DNA of 64,000 bases from Clostridia bacterium. GTDB taxonomy: Bacteria; Bacillota; Clostridia; Christensenellales; Borkfalkiaceae. The notes beneath the pieces are model-generated. The model saw only the letters and a program-made list of their open reading frames with translations. It searched no databases and had not been told where the DNA came from. Of the stretch, positions 52,156-60,128 are shown piece by piece. Position 1 is the first letter of the stretch. Every line of letters starts with the position of its first letter. Location: contig JAFTWU010000009.1 in the NCBI GenBank assembly GCA_017465145.1, forward strand, positions 62,001 to 126,000. Direction: 5' to 3'. Position numbers and translations under genes: made by a program.

Positions 52156-52932
52156 CTAAATATAGGTGTTTTCGGGGGTAACAATTTTGCACTTAGTTTC
52201 TGCAAGTTTTTCTACGTATTCGATAGGGGGAGTTTTTTCGGTAATTAAATAGTCTATATCGTTAAAATCAAAGTCCTTACACAAAAACACCTTGTTAAAC
52301 TTTGTGCTGTCGCAAAGCACGGCAATTTTTGTGGAATTCTTCTTCATTTGTTGTTTTAATTTTGCTTGCTCTATACTAGCGTCGGTAATGCCGTTATTAA
52401 GGGAAATGCCCGTGCAAGAAACAAGGGCGATATCGGCGTGAATACGGGAGATAAAGTCCATAGTATCACTACCGGAAATAGAGTTAGAATGGTTTTGAAT
52501 TTCACCGCCCGCAATATAAATTTTAATTTTATCCGTTTGGGATAAAAGTAAGGCGTTTCTTAAACCTGTAGTCGTAACTGAAAGGTACTTAAAACTATCA
52601 AGCAAGGGGATAATAGCGCCGGTTGTTGTAGAACTATCAATAAAAACGCTGTCACCGTTTTTAATAAATTTTACGGCAAGTCTTGCAATAGTGCGCTTTG
52701 CAACGGTGTTTTCTTGCTCACGAATAGCAAAAGCAGATTCTTCTGCACTAGACTTAAAGGGTATTGCGCCACCGTGAGAACGGCGAAGTAACCCTTGCTT
52801 TTCCATAGAGCGCAAATCTCTACGAATAGTTGCCCCTGAAACGTAAAGTTCGCTTGCAAGTTCTTCTACCGTAACGCTTTTTTTTCTATTTAAAATTTCT
52901 AAAATTTCATTTTGGCGCTCTAAAGTAAGCAT
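52156..52932 (-). CDS. DeoR/GlpR-family transcriptional regulator
   Basis: The 258-residue product has an N-terminal DeoR winged helix (RQNEILEILNRKKSVTVEELASELYVSGATIRRDL) within residues 5-40 and a C-terminal sugar-phosphate-binding domain of the ISOCOT fold (VFIDSSTTTGAIIPLL near 94; the DASIEQAKLKQQM region near 186). DeoR-type repressors respond to phosphorylated sugars. The gene is divergent from the zinc dehydrogenase, with shared direct-repeat operators between them, so it most likely controls itself and the 53-61 kb operon. The inducer is unknown. Confidence 0.93.
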   Translation of the reverse strand: MLTLERQNEILEILNRKKSVTVEELASELYVSGATIRRDLRSMEKQGLLRRSHGGAIPFKSSAEESAFAIREQENTVAKRTIARLAVKFIKNGDSVFIDSSTTTGAIIPLLDSFKYLSVTTTGLRNALLLSQTDKIKIYIAGGEIQNHSNSISGSDTMDFISRIHADIALVSCTGISLNNGITDASIEQAKLKQQMKKNSTKIAVLCDSTKFNKVFLCKDFDFNDIDYLITEKTPPIEYVEKLAETKCKIVTPENTYI

Positions 52933-52974
52933 AAAAACCCCTAAAATTACCCTAAATTATAGGGCAAAATATAT

Positions 52975-53000
52975 CAAATGTTCATTTGTGTTCATTTGTG
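52975..53000. promoter_or_regulatory. candidate DeoR operator repeats
   Basis: TTCATTTGTG occurs twice in tandem (52981-53000), preceded by CAAATG, which makes an inverted pair CAAATG-TT-CATTTG. The block overlaps the predicted deoR transcription start. A related TTCATATTTGTC lies at 53021-53032, and ATGAACAC, the reverse of GTGTTCAT in this block, at 53107-53114. Confidence 0.7.
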
Positions 53001-53005
53001 ATTAA

Positions 53006-53034
53006 ATATTATCATATTTTTTCATATTTGTCAA
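53006..53034 (-). promoter_or_regulatory. sigma-A promoter for deoR
   Basis: On the minus strand TTGACA (53034-53029), a 17-bp spacer and TAATAT (53011-53006) with an extended TG. Operator-like repeats lie over its start site, which suggests autorepression. Confidence 0.85.
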
Positions 53035-53049
53035 CATTTTTTTAATGGG

Positions 53050-53077
53050 TTGAAAAAACCTTATTATATGTTATAAT
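53050..53077 (+). promoter_or_regulatory. promoter for the zinc dehydrogenase-E2-E3-E1 operon
   Basis: TTGAAA at 53050, a 16-bp spacer and TATAAT at 53072, with an extended -10 TG at 53069-53070. Operator-like sequences lie upstream (52975-53032) and downstream (53107-53114). Confidence 0.8.
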
Positions 53078-53148
53078 AAAAATGCGCTTTTAATAAATGC
53101 GCAAAAATGAACACGAAAATTCAAAAATCAATTTAAGGAGAGATTTTT

Positions 53149-54405
53149 ATGAAGGTTAAAGCAGTTAGACTTTACGGCAGAAACGATTTACGTTTAGAAG
53201 AATTCGATTTGCCCGAAATTAAAGACGACGAAATTTTAGTTCGTATCGTTTCAGACAGTATTTGTATGTCCACCTATAAGGCGGCTATTCAAGGTGCTGA
53301 CCACAAGCGCGTTCCTAACGACGTTGCTGAAAACCCCATTATCGTTGGGCACGAATTCAGCGGTGATATAGTTAAGGTTGGCGCAAAGTGGCAAGATAAG
53401 TATAAAGAAGGCAGTAAGTTCGGTATTCAACCTGCAATGAAGGGTATCGTTCAAGCACCGGGCTATTCTTTCCAATACGTTGGTGGCGACGCTACTTATG
53501 CAATTTTACACAACGAAATTTTAGAAGGCAATAACCTTATCACTTACGAAGGCGACTGCTATTTTAAGGCGTCACTTGCAGAACCTATGTCTTGCATTAT
53601 CGCAGGCTACCACGAAAACTATCACAACGACTATGATAACCACGCTCACGTAATGGGCATTAAAGAAGGTGGCGCTTGTGCAATACTTGCAGGTGTTGGA
53701 CCTATGGGTCTTGGTGCAGTTGACTATGCTATTCATTGTGATAGAAAACCTTCACTTTTAGTCGTTACCGATATCGACCAAGCAAGACTTGACCGCGCTG
53801 CAACCCTTTTAACCGTTGAAGACGCTGAAAAGAACGGTGTAAAACTTGTTTACGTTAACACTTCTGCAGTTGCAGACCCCGTAGCATACCTTAAAGAAAT
53901 TAACGGTGGCAAAGGTTACGACGACGTTTTCGTATACGCACCCGTCGTTCCACTTATCGAACAAGGCGATGCAATACTTGGCGACTACGGTTGCTTAAAC
54001 TTCTTTGCAGGTCCTACCAAAACGGACTTCCAAGCAAAAGTTAACTTCTACGACGTTCACTATACCTTCCATCGCATAACGGGTACTTCAGGCGGTACTA
54101 CCGAAGATATGCGCGAAGCAATCCGTATGGCAGGCGCAGGCAAAATCGACCCGTCAATTATGATTTCACACGTTGGCGGTTTAGATAGCGTTGTAGACAC
54201 CACTCTTAACCTTCCTAACATAAAGGGTGCTAAAAAACTCGTTTACACCCACATTTCACTTCCTATGACGGCTATTGCCGACTTTGAAGAACTTGGCAAA
54301 ACCGACCCGTTGTTTAAGGCACTTGACGAAATTTGCAAAAAGAACAACGGCATTTGGAGTGCTGAAGCCGAAGCATATTTACTTGCTAACGCAAAGAAAA
54401 TTTAA
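53149..54405 (+). CDS. zinc-dependent polyol-type dehydrogenase (SorE-like)
   Basis: The 418-residue medium-chain dehydrogenase is longer than typical alcohol dehydrogenases and resembles the L-sorbose-1-phosphate reductase group. Likely catalytic zinc ligands are Cys in DSICMSTYK near residue 39, His-Glu in VGHEFSGD near 66 and Glu in LAEPMSC near 145. The nucleotide loop is GVGPMGLGAVDYA near 184. The four-Cys structural zinc lobe is absent. It is the first gene of the DeoR-controlled operon, with a strong AAGGAG site. The substrate is probably a polyol or its phosphate, an inference from family and regulator. How its product would feed the dehydrogenase complex downstream is not known. Confidence 0.82.
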   Translation: MKVKAVRLYGRNDLRLEEFDLPEIKDDEILVRIVSDSICMSTYKAAIQGADHKRVPNDVAENPIIVGHEFSGDIVKVGAKWQDKYKEGSKFGIQPAMKGIVQAPGYSFQYVGGDATYAILHNEILEGNNLITYEGDCYFKASLAEPMSCIIAGYHENYHNDYDNHAHVMGIKEGGACAILAGVGPMGLGAVDYAIHCDRKPSLLVVTDIDQARLDRAATLLTVEDAEKNGVKLVYVNTSAVADPVAYLKEINGGKGYDDVFVYAPVVPLIEQGDAILGDYGCLNFFAGPTKTDFQAKVNFYDVHYTFHRITGTSGGTTEDMREAIRMAGAGKIDPSIMISHVGGLDSVVDTTLNLPNIKGAKKLVYTHISLPMTAIADFEELGKTDPLFKALDEICKKNNGIWSAEAEAYLLANAKKI

Positions 54406-54419
54406 TATCGTTAATTTTA

Positions 54420-54451
54420 TTAACCGCTCGCGAAATACCGCGTGCGGTTAA
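54420..54451 (+). other. intercistronic stem-loop before the E2 gene
   Basis: TTAACCGC pairs with GCGGTTAA, and inside it CGCG with CGCG, around AAATAC with one T-T mismatch. There is no T-run, so it is more like a processing or stability element than a terminator. It lies 32 bp before the E2 ATG. Confidence 0.6.
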
Positions 54452-54483
54452 ACGCTAATATAACATTAAAGGAGAAATTATTT

Positions 54484-56148
54484 ATGGCAAATCCCGTATT
54501 GATGCCAAAGGCTGGTATCACGGTAGAGAGTTGTATTCTTACCAAATGGCACGTAAAAGTAGGCGACACCGTAAAGGTTGGCGATATACTTTTCTCTTAC
54601 GAAACGGACAAATCCGCTTTTGACCAACAAGCAGAAGTTGCCGGCGAAGTTTTGGCAATTTTATGTGAAGAAGGGGATGAAGTTCCCGTTCTTTCAAACG
54701 TTTTAGTTATCGGTAACAAAGGCGAAGACGTTTCTGCATTTACTAGCGGTATGGCCGCAAGCGCACCTGCAGTAGAAGAAGTTAAACCCGCTGAAGTTAG
54801 CGCACCCGCAAGTGCACCCGTAGTTAAGGGCGAAAAACCCGCAACTTCTAACGGCGTGCTTATGCCAAAGGCTGGTATCACCGTTGAAAGTTGCATTTTA
54901 ACCAAATGGAACGTTAAAGTGGGCGATACCGTTGCTAAAGGCGACCCCTTGTTCAGTTATGAAACTGATAAATCTTCATTTGACCAAGAATCAGAATTTA
55001 GCGGTGAAGTTTTAGCAATATTCTATGAAGAAGGCGACGAAGTTCCCGTTCTTAATAACGTTTGCGTAATCGGTAAAAAGGGCGACGACGTTTCTTTCTT
55101 TGCTCCGGACGGCGCTAGTCCAAGCGCACCCGCAGTAGAAGAAGTTAAACCCGTTGCTACGGCAAGTGCACCCGCTACCGCAAGCGCACCCGCACAAGTA
55201 AGCGCACAAGCAAGTGCAGACGGCAAGATTTTTGCTTCCCCTAGGGCAAAGAACTTGGCAAACAAACTTGGCGTTGATTTAGCGACTACACAAGGCACGG
55301 GCCCCAAGGGTAGAATTATTGAAAGCGACGTTCGTTTGGCAAGCGTTAACAAGGCAAGCGCACCCGCTACCGCAACGGCACAAGCAAGTGCAAGCGCACC
55401 CGCTGTTGATAAACTTGCTAACGTTGACGTTAAAGCGTTCAAAGATGAAAAGATGTCTAACATCCGCAAGGTTATCGCAAAGAATATGGTTATGAGTTTG
55501 TCTACTATGGCGCAACTTACCCACACCATTTCGTTTGATTGCACCAACATTATGGCTTTCCGTAAATACCTAAAGGACAATGCTGAAACCTTAAAGTTGC
55601 CTTCAATTACCATTAATAACATTATAGTATTCGCAGCATCACGCGTATTAAAGAAACACCGCGACCTTAACGCTAACTTAATCAACGGCGACACTATGCG
55701 CTATTTTGAACACGTTAATATGGGTATCGCAACCGATACTCCACGCGGACTTTTAGTTCCCACCCTTTTCGGTGCAGACTTAATGAGTTTATCTGAAATC
55801 GCATCAAAATCTAAAAAGTTATCTAGCGACGCTATCGACGGCAAGTTAAGTCCCGAACTTCTAACGGGCGGTAGTTTCACTATCAGTAACGTTGGCACTA
55901 TGGGCATTGAAAGTTTCACCCCCGTAGTTAACCCCCCACAAACGGGTATCCTTGGTGTAAACACCTTAGAAACGCGCGTTAAACTTGGCAAGAACGGTGA
56001 AATTATTCCTTATACTTCAATGAGTTTATCTTTGTCTTACGACCACAGGGCGTTAGACGGTGCACCTGCATCTAGGTTCTTAAAAGACCTTAAAGATTAC
56101 CTTGAAAATTTCAGTTTCAACCTTTTGGCTGATAGCAAATGCATTTAA
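54484..56148 (+). CDS. 2-oxoacid dehydrogenase E2 (dihydrolipoyl acyltransferase) with two lipoyl domains
   Basis: E2 is the core of a 2-oxoacid dehydrogenase complex. The 554-residue product has two tandem lipoyl domains (lipoyl Lys 43 and 163, both in ETDKS) joined by Ala/Pro/Ser-rich linkers. A peripheral subunit-binding domain (ASPRAKNLANKLGVDL near residue 250) and a catalytic domain with the active-site DHRALDG at 520-526 follow. Both lipoyl domains have the unusual VESCILTKW sequence with a Cys. The frame is open upstream to 54442, but AAAGGAG places the start at ATG 54484. The acyl substrate (acetyl, branched-chain or other) cannot be told from this sequence. Stem-loops lie on both sides of the cistron. 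Confidence 0.93.
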   Translation: MANPVLMPKAGITVESCILTKWHVKVGDTVKVGDILFSYETDKSAFDQQAEVAGEVLAILCEEGDEVPVLSNVLVIGNKGEDVSAFTSGMAASAPAVEEVKPAEVSAPASAPVVKGEKPATSNGVLMPKAGITVESCILTKWNVKVGDTVAKGDPLFSYETDKSSFDQESEFSGEVLAIFYEEGDEVPVLNNVCVIGKKGDDVSFFAPDGASPSAPAVEEVKPVATASAPATASAPAQVSAQASADGKIFASPRAKNLANKLGVDLATTQGTGPKGRIIESDVRLASVNKASAPATATAQASASAPAVDKLANVDVKAFKDEKMSNIRKVIAKNMVMSLSTMAQLTHTISFDCTNIMAFRKYLKDNAETLKLPSITINNIIVFAASRVLKKHRDLNANLINGDTMRYFEHVNMGIATDTPRGLLVPTLFGADLMSLSEIASKSKKLSSDAIDGKLSPELLTGGSFTISNVGTMGIESFTPVVNPPQTGILGVNTLETRVKLGKNGEIIPYTSMSLSLSYDHRALDGAPASRFLKDLKDYLENFSFNLLADSKCI

Positions 56149-56181
56149 TTTGCGCTTAAAACTTAAAAACAAAAGCGCAAA
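56149..56181 (+). other. intercistronic stem-loop after the E2 gene
   Basis: TTTGCGCTT and AAGCGCAAA form a perfect 9-bp stem with a 15-base loop, starting directly after the E2 stop. There is no T-run, so it probably does not terminate transcription. Confidence 0.6.
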
Positions 56182-56217
56182 ACACCATAGAATTTAGCAT
56201 ATATAAAGGAGCAAATT

Positions 56218-57588
56218 ATGGATATTTTTGATTTAGTCGTTATCGGTGGCGGTCCTGCAGGTTATCTTACTGCTGAACGTGCCGGTCACGCAGGTTTAAA
56301 AACTTTGGTTATTGAAAAGAGAGAGTTCGGTGGCGTTTGCCTTAACGAAGGTTGCGTTCCTAGTAAAACTTTCTTAAATTCTGCAAAGGTATTAGATTAC
56401 GCTAACCACGCTGAAAGTTACGGCGTTAACGGTGTTGGCAAAGCAACGGTTGACCAAAAGTTCGTTGTTGAAAGAAAGAACGGCGTTGTTAAAATGCTTG
56501 TTTCTGGCATCAAAGGTCAATTAAAGCGCAACAAGGTTACTATGAAGGTTGCCGAAGCCTTTATCGAAGGCAAATCTGCAGATGGTTATATCGTTAAGGC
56601 GGGCGAAGAAAAGTTCGTTGCAAAACGCCTTATGATTGCAACGGGTTCTACCGCAGTTGTTCCCCCAATTCCAGGTTTAAGAGAAAACCTTGAAGCAGGC
56701 GTAGTTATGACCAACCGCGAAGTTCTTGCATTAGAAGAAATCCCCGAAACTTTAGTAGTTATCGGCGGTGGCGTTATCGGTTTAGAAATGGCAAGTTATT
56801 TTTCTTCAGTTGGTTCTAAAGTTACCGTTGTTGAAATGCTTAATAAAATTGCAGGGCCTACCGAAGCGGAAGTTTCTTCAATCTTACAAAAATCTTTAGA
56901 AAGAAAGGGGGTAGAATTCAAACTTGGCGCAAAAGTTACCGCTGTTGAAAAGGACGGCGTAATCTTTGAAAAAGACGGCAAGGTAGAAAAAGTTCCCGCA
57001 GTTAAAATTTTATGTTCTATCGGTCGCCGTGCAGTTACTCAAGGTATCGGCTTAGAAAATATCGGCGTTAACCTAGAACGCGGTGCTATCGTTACCGACG
57101 ACACCATGCGCACCAACGTAGCAAACGTTTACGCAGCGGGCGACGTTAACGGCAAGATTATGCTTGCACACACCGCTTACCGCGAAGCAGAAGTTGCAGT
57201 AAACAATATGCTTGGCAAAAAAGATATTATGCGCTATAACGTAATTCCTTCAGTTATTTACACCAACCCAGAAGTTGGTTCTGTAGGCGAAACGTTAGAA
57301 AGTGCAAAACAAAAGGGTTTAGACGTAAGGGAAGTTTCAATTCCTATGACTTACTCTGGCAGATACGTTGCAGAAAACACCACGCTAGACGGTATTTGCA
57401 AACTTATCGTTAACAAAGCAACTAACACCCTTATCGGCGCGCACATCATCGGCAGTTACGCGGGCGAATTTATCGTTTCGGTTTCCGCTATGATAGACTT
57501 AGAAGTGGATATCGAAAATATCAAAAAACTCGTATTCCCACACCCAACCGTATGTGAAATCGTTCGTGAAGCGATTTTCCAAATATAA
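56218..57588 (+). CDS. lpdA: dihydrolipoyl dehydrogenase (E3)
   Basis: E3 reoxidises the lipoyl arm with FAD and NAD. The 456-residue product has the FAD loop GGGPAG at residues 10-15, the redox disulfide C41-x4-C46 in GGVCLNEGCVPSK, the NAD loop VIGGGVIGLEMASYF near 181, and the C-terminal His/Glu pair in FPHPTVCE near 443-449. The AAAGGAG site is strong. It lies between E2 and E1, which indicates that it serves this complex. Confidence 0.95.
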   Translation: MDIFDLVVIGGGPAGYLTAERAGHAGLKTLVIEKREFGGVCLNEGCVPSKTFLNSAKVLDYANHAESYGVNGVGKATVDQKFVVERKNGVVKMLVSGIKGQLKRNKVTMKVAEAFIEGKSADGYIVKAGEEKFVAKRLMIATGSTAVVPPIPGLRENLEAGVVMTNREVLALEEIPETLVVIGGGVIGLEMASYFSSVGSKVTVVEMLNKIAGPTEAEVSSILQKSLERKGVEFKLGAKVTAVEKDGVIFEKDGKVEKVPAVKILCSIGRRAVTQGIGLENIGVNLERGAIVTDDTMRTNVANVYAAGDVNGKIMLAHTAYREAEVAVNNMLGKKDIMRYNVIPSVIYTNPEVGSVGETLESAKQKGLDVREVSIPMTYSGRYVAENTTLDGICKLIVNKATNTLIGAHIIGSYAGEFIVSVSAMIDLEVDIENIKKLVFPHPTVCEIVREAIFQI

Positions 57589-57617
57589 TTTTGAAAAAAT
57601 AAAAGGAGATATATATT

Positions 57618-60083
57618 ATGCCTAAATGTGAGTTTATCGACCCTAAATTTATAAGGTCAAAAGGTAAAATTTCTTTTACGGATATCCCCGTTAACGTTTA
57701 CGATAAGACTATCGAAGACGAAAAGAAAAACTACTCTAAAGAAGATTTCGTTAGAATTTTTAACGATATCGCAATGCTTCGTGAATTCGAAAGCATGATT
57801 AACATGATTAAGATTAAGGGTGAATATCAAGGCTTTAAGCACTCTTATCCCGGTCCTGCCCACTTATCAATGGGTCAAGAAGCGGCTGCAGTTGGTCAAG
57901 CATATAACCTTGACCTTGACGATATGACCTTTGGTTCACACCGTTCACACAGCGAAGTTTTGGCGAGAGGTTTAGCATCTATCAACAAGTTGCCCGATGA
58001 AAAACTTTATCAAATTATGAAAGACTTTATGGGTGGCGAAACGCTTGCTCCCGTTGAAAAGTTAAATAAGACGGGTAACGTTAAAGACTTAGCAGTTGAC
58101 TTCTTGCTTTACGGCTTTATGAGTGAAATTTTCGCTCGCCGTACGGGTTTCCATAGGGGTATGGGCGGTTCAATGCACGTTTTCTTCTTACCTTTTGGTA
58201 TCTATCCCAACAACGCTATCGTTGGCGGTGCTGCACCCGTTGCTCTTGGCGCTGCTCTTTATAAGAAAATCAACGACAAGCCCGGTATCGTTATCTCTAA
58301 CGTAGGTGACGGCGCGGTTGGTTGTGGCGTTGTTTACGAATCAATGAACTTTGCCGCTATGGACCAATTCCGTGAACTTTGGGAAAAGAAAGGCGGTCTT
58401 CCCATTCTATTCAACTTCTTTAACAACGGTTACGGTATGGGTGGTCAAACCCGTGGTGAAACTATGGCTTACGATTTCTTGGCACGTCTTGGTGCAGGTA
58501 TCACGCCTTCACAACTTTACGCAGAACGCGTAGACGGTTTCAACCCCTTGGCAGTTATCGACGCTATGAACAGAAAGAAGAAGATATTGCTTGAAGGCAA
58601 CGGCCCTGCAATGCTAGACGTTGTAACTTACCGTTACGGTGGACACTCTCCTTCAGACAGTATGAGTTATCGTACTCCCGAAGAAGTTGCTGCATGGCAA
58701 GAATACGACCCAATCGTTACTTACAGAAAAGCGCTTGTTGACGCTAAAGTTGAAAGCGACGGCAAGTTTGACGATATACTTGCATCTATCAGCGAAAGAA
58801 TGCTTAAACTTTGCAAGCTTGCTGCTGACCCCGTTGAATCTCCATATCTTGACCTTAAGAAAGACCCCTTCTACGTAGAAGACTTAATGTTCTCTAACGG
58901 TGCGGTTGAAAAGATGGAAGATAGACCCGTAGACGTTAAAATGCCTATGGAAGAAAATCCAAGGGTTAAACAAATCGCAGGTAAACAACGTTACGCTTTC
59001 GATGAAAAAGGTCAACTTGTTTCTAATATGAAGCGTTTCAATATCCGTGACGGCTTGTTTGAAGCAATTATCGACAGATATTATAAAGACCCCACCCTTA
59101 CTTCTTATGGTGAAGACGTTCGTGATTGGGGCGGTGCGTTCGCAGTTTATAAAGGCTTAACCGAAGCGTTGCCTTACCACAGATTATTCAACTCTCCTAT
59201 AAGTGAAGCGGCTATCGTTTCTTCTGCAGTAGGCTACGGTCTTTGCGGTGGTAGAGTAATCGTTGAACTTATGTATGCTGACTTTATGGGCAGAGCGGGT
59301 GACGAAATATTCAACCAACTTGCTAAATGGCAAGCAATGAGTTCTGGTATCTTAAAGATGCCCGTAGTTCTTCGTGTATCAGTTGGTAGTAAATACGGTG
59401 CGCAACACTCTCAAGACTGGGTAGCGCTCCCCGCACACGTTCCCGGCTTAAAGGTATGTTTCCCCGCAACACCTTACGATGCTAAGGGCTTAATGAACGC
59501 CGCACTTAACGGCACAGACCCCGTTATCTTCTTTGAATCACAAAGAATTTACGACAAGGGTGAAGAATTCCGCAAAGAAGGCGTACCCGAAGGTTACTAT
59601 GAAATTCCGCTTGGCGAACCAGACGTTAAACGCGTTGGTAAAGATATCACCATTTTAACTATCGGTGCTACCCTTTACAAAGCAGTTGAAGCGGCTAAAA
59701 TCCTTTCTGAAAAATACGGCGTAGAAGCAGAAATTATCGATGCACGTTCTATCGTTCCTTTCAACTACGACAAGGTTGTTGAATCAGTTAAAAAGACGGG
59801 CAGAATTATCCTTGCAAGTGATGCTTGCAGTCGTGGTTCTATCCTTAACGATATGGCAAGAAATATTACCGAACTTTGCTTTGATTATCTAGATGCTCCT
59901 CCCGTTGTATGCGGTGCACAAAACTGGATTACTCCTCCGTTTGAATTCGATGCAGACTTCTTCCCACAAGCAAATTGGATTGTTGATTATATCAACGATA
60001 AGATTATGCCGTTAAAAGACCACGTAAGCACCATTAACACTTCTGATGCAGAAATGTTAAGAAAGGCTAAAAAAGGCGTATAA
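57618..60083 (+). CDS. 2-oxoacid dehydrogenase E1, alpha-beta fusion
   Basis: E1 decarboxylates a 2-oxoacid with thiamine diphosphate and passes the acyl group to E2. The 821-residue protein is a fusion of the two chains that are separate in most Firmicutes. The alpha part (about 30-430) has HLSMGQEAAAVG near residue 88, FHRGMGGSMHVF near 177, and the thiamine motif GDGAVGCGVVYESMNF near 231 followed by NN near 272. The beta part (about 470-821) has GEDVRDWGGAFAVYKGL, NSPISEAAIVSSAVGYGL and SVGSKYGAQHSQDW. The substrate is not evident. AAAAGGAG precedes the ATG. Confidence 0.93.
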   Translation: MPKCEFIDPKFIRSKGKISFTDIPVNVYDKTIEDEKKNYSKEDFVRIFNDIAMLREFESMINMIKIKGEYQGFKHSYPGPAHLSMGQEAAAVGQAYNLDLDDMTFGSHRSHSEVLARGLASINKLPDEKLYQIMKDFMGGETLAPVEKLNKTGNVKDLAVDFLLYGFMSEIFARRTGFHRGMGGSMHVFFLPFGIYPNNAIVGGAAPVALGAALYKKINDKPGIVISNVGDGAVGCGVVYESMNFAAMDQFRELWEKKGGLPILFNFFNNGYGMGGQTRGETMAYDFLARLGAGITPSQLYAERVDGFNPLAVIDAMNRKKKILLEGNGPAMLDVVTYRYGGHSPSDSMSYRTPEEVAAWQEYDPIVTYRKALVDAKVESDGKFDDILASISERMLKLCKLAADPVESPYLDLKKDPFYVEDLMFSNGAVEKMEDRPVDVKMPMEENPRVKQIAGKQRYAFDEKGQLVSNMKRFNIRDGLFEAIIDRYYKDPTLTSYGEDVRDWGGAFAVYKGLTEALPYHRLFNSPISEAAIVSSAVGYGLCGGRVIVELMYADFMGRAGDEIFNQLAKWQAMSSGILKMPVVLRVSVGSKYGAQHSQDWVALPAHVPGLKVCFPATPYDAKGLMNAALNGTDPVIFFESQRIYDKGEEFRKEGVPEGYYEIPLGEPDVKRVGKDITILTIGATLYKAVEAAKILSEKYGVEAEIIDARSIVPFNYDKVVESVKKTGRIILASDACSRGSILNDMARNITELCFDYLDAPPVVCGAQNWITPPFEFDADFFPQANWIVDYINDKIMPLKDHVSTINTSDAEMLRKAKKGV

Positions 60084-60094
60084 TAAAAACAAGG

Positions 60095-60122
60095 AAAGGG
60101 GCTTATCTCAAGCCCCTTTTTA
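60095..60122 (+). terminator. intrinsic terminator between E1 and lplA
   Basis: AAAGGGGCTT pairs perfectly with AAGCCCCTTT around ATCTC, followed by Ts. The tail ends seven bases before the lplA ATG. The bases just before the stem, AAGG (60091-60094), would lie nine bases from the ATG if the hairpin is formed. Confidence 0.85.
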
Positions 60123-60128
60123 ACTTTT

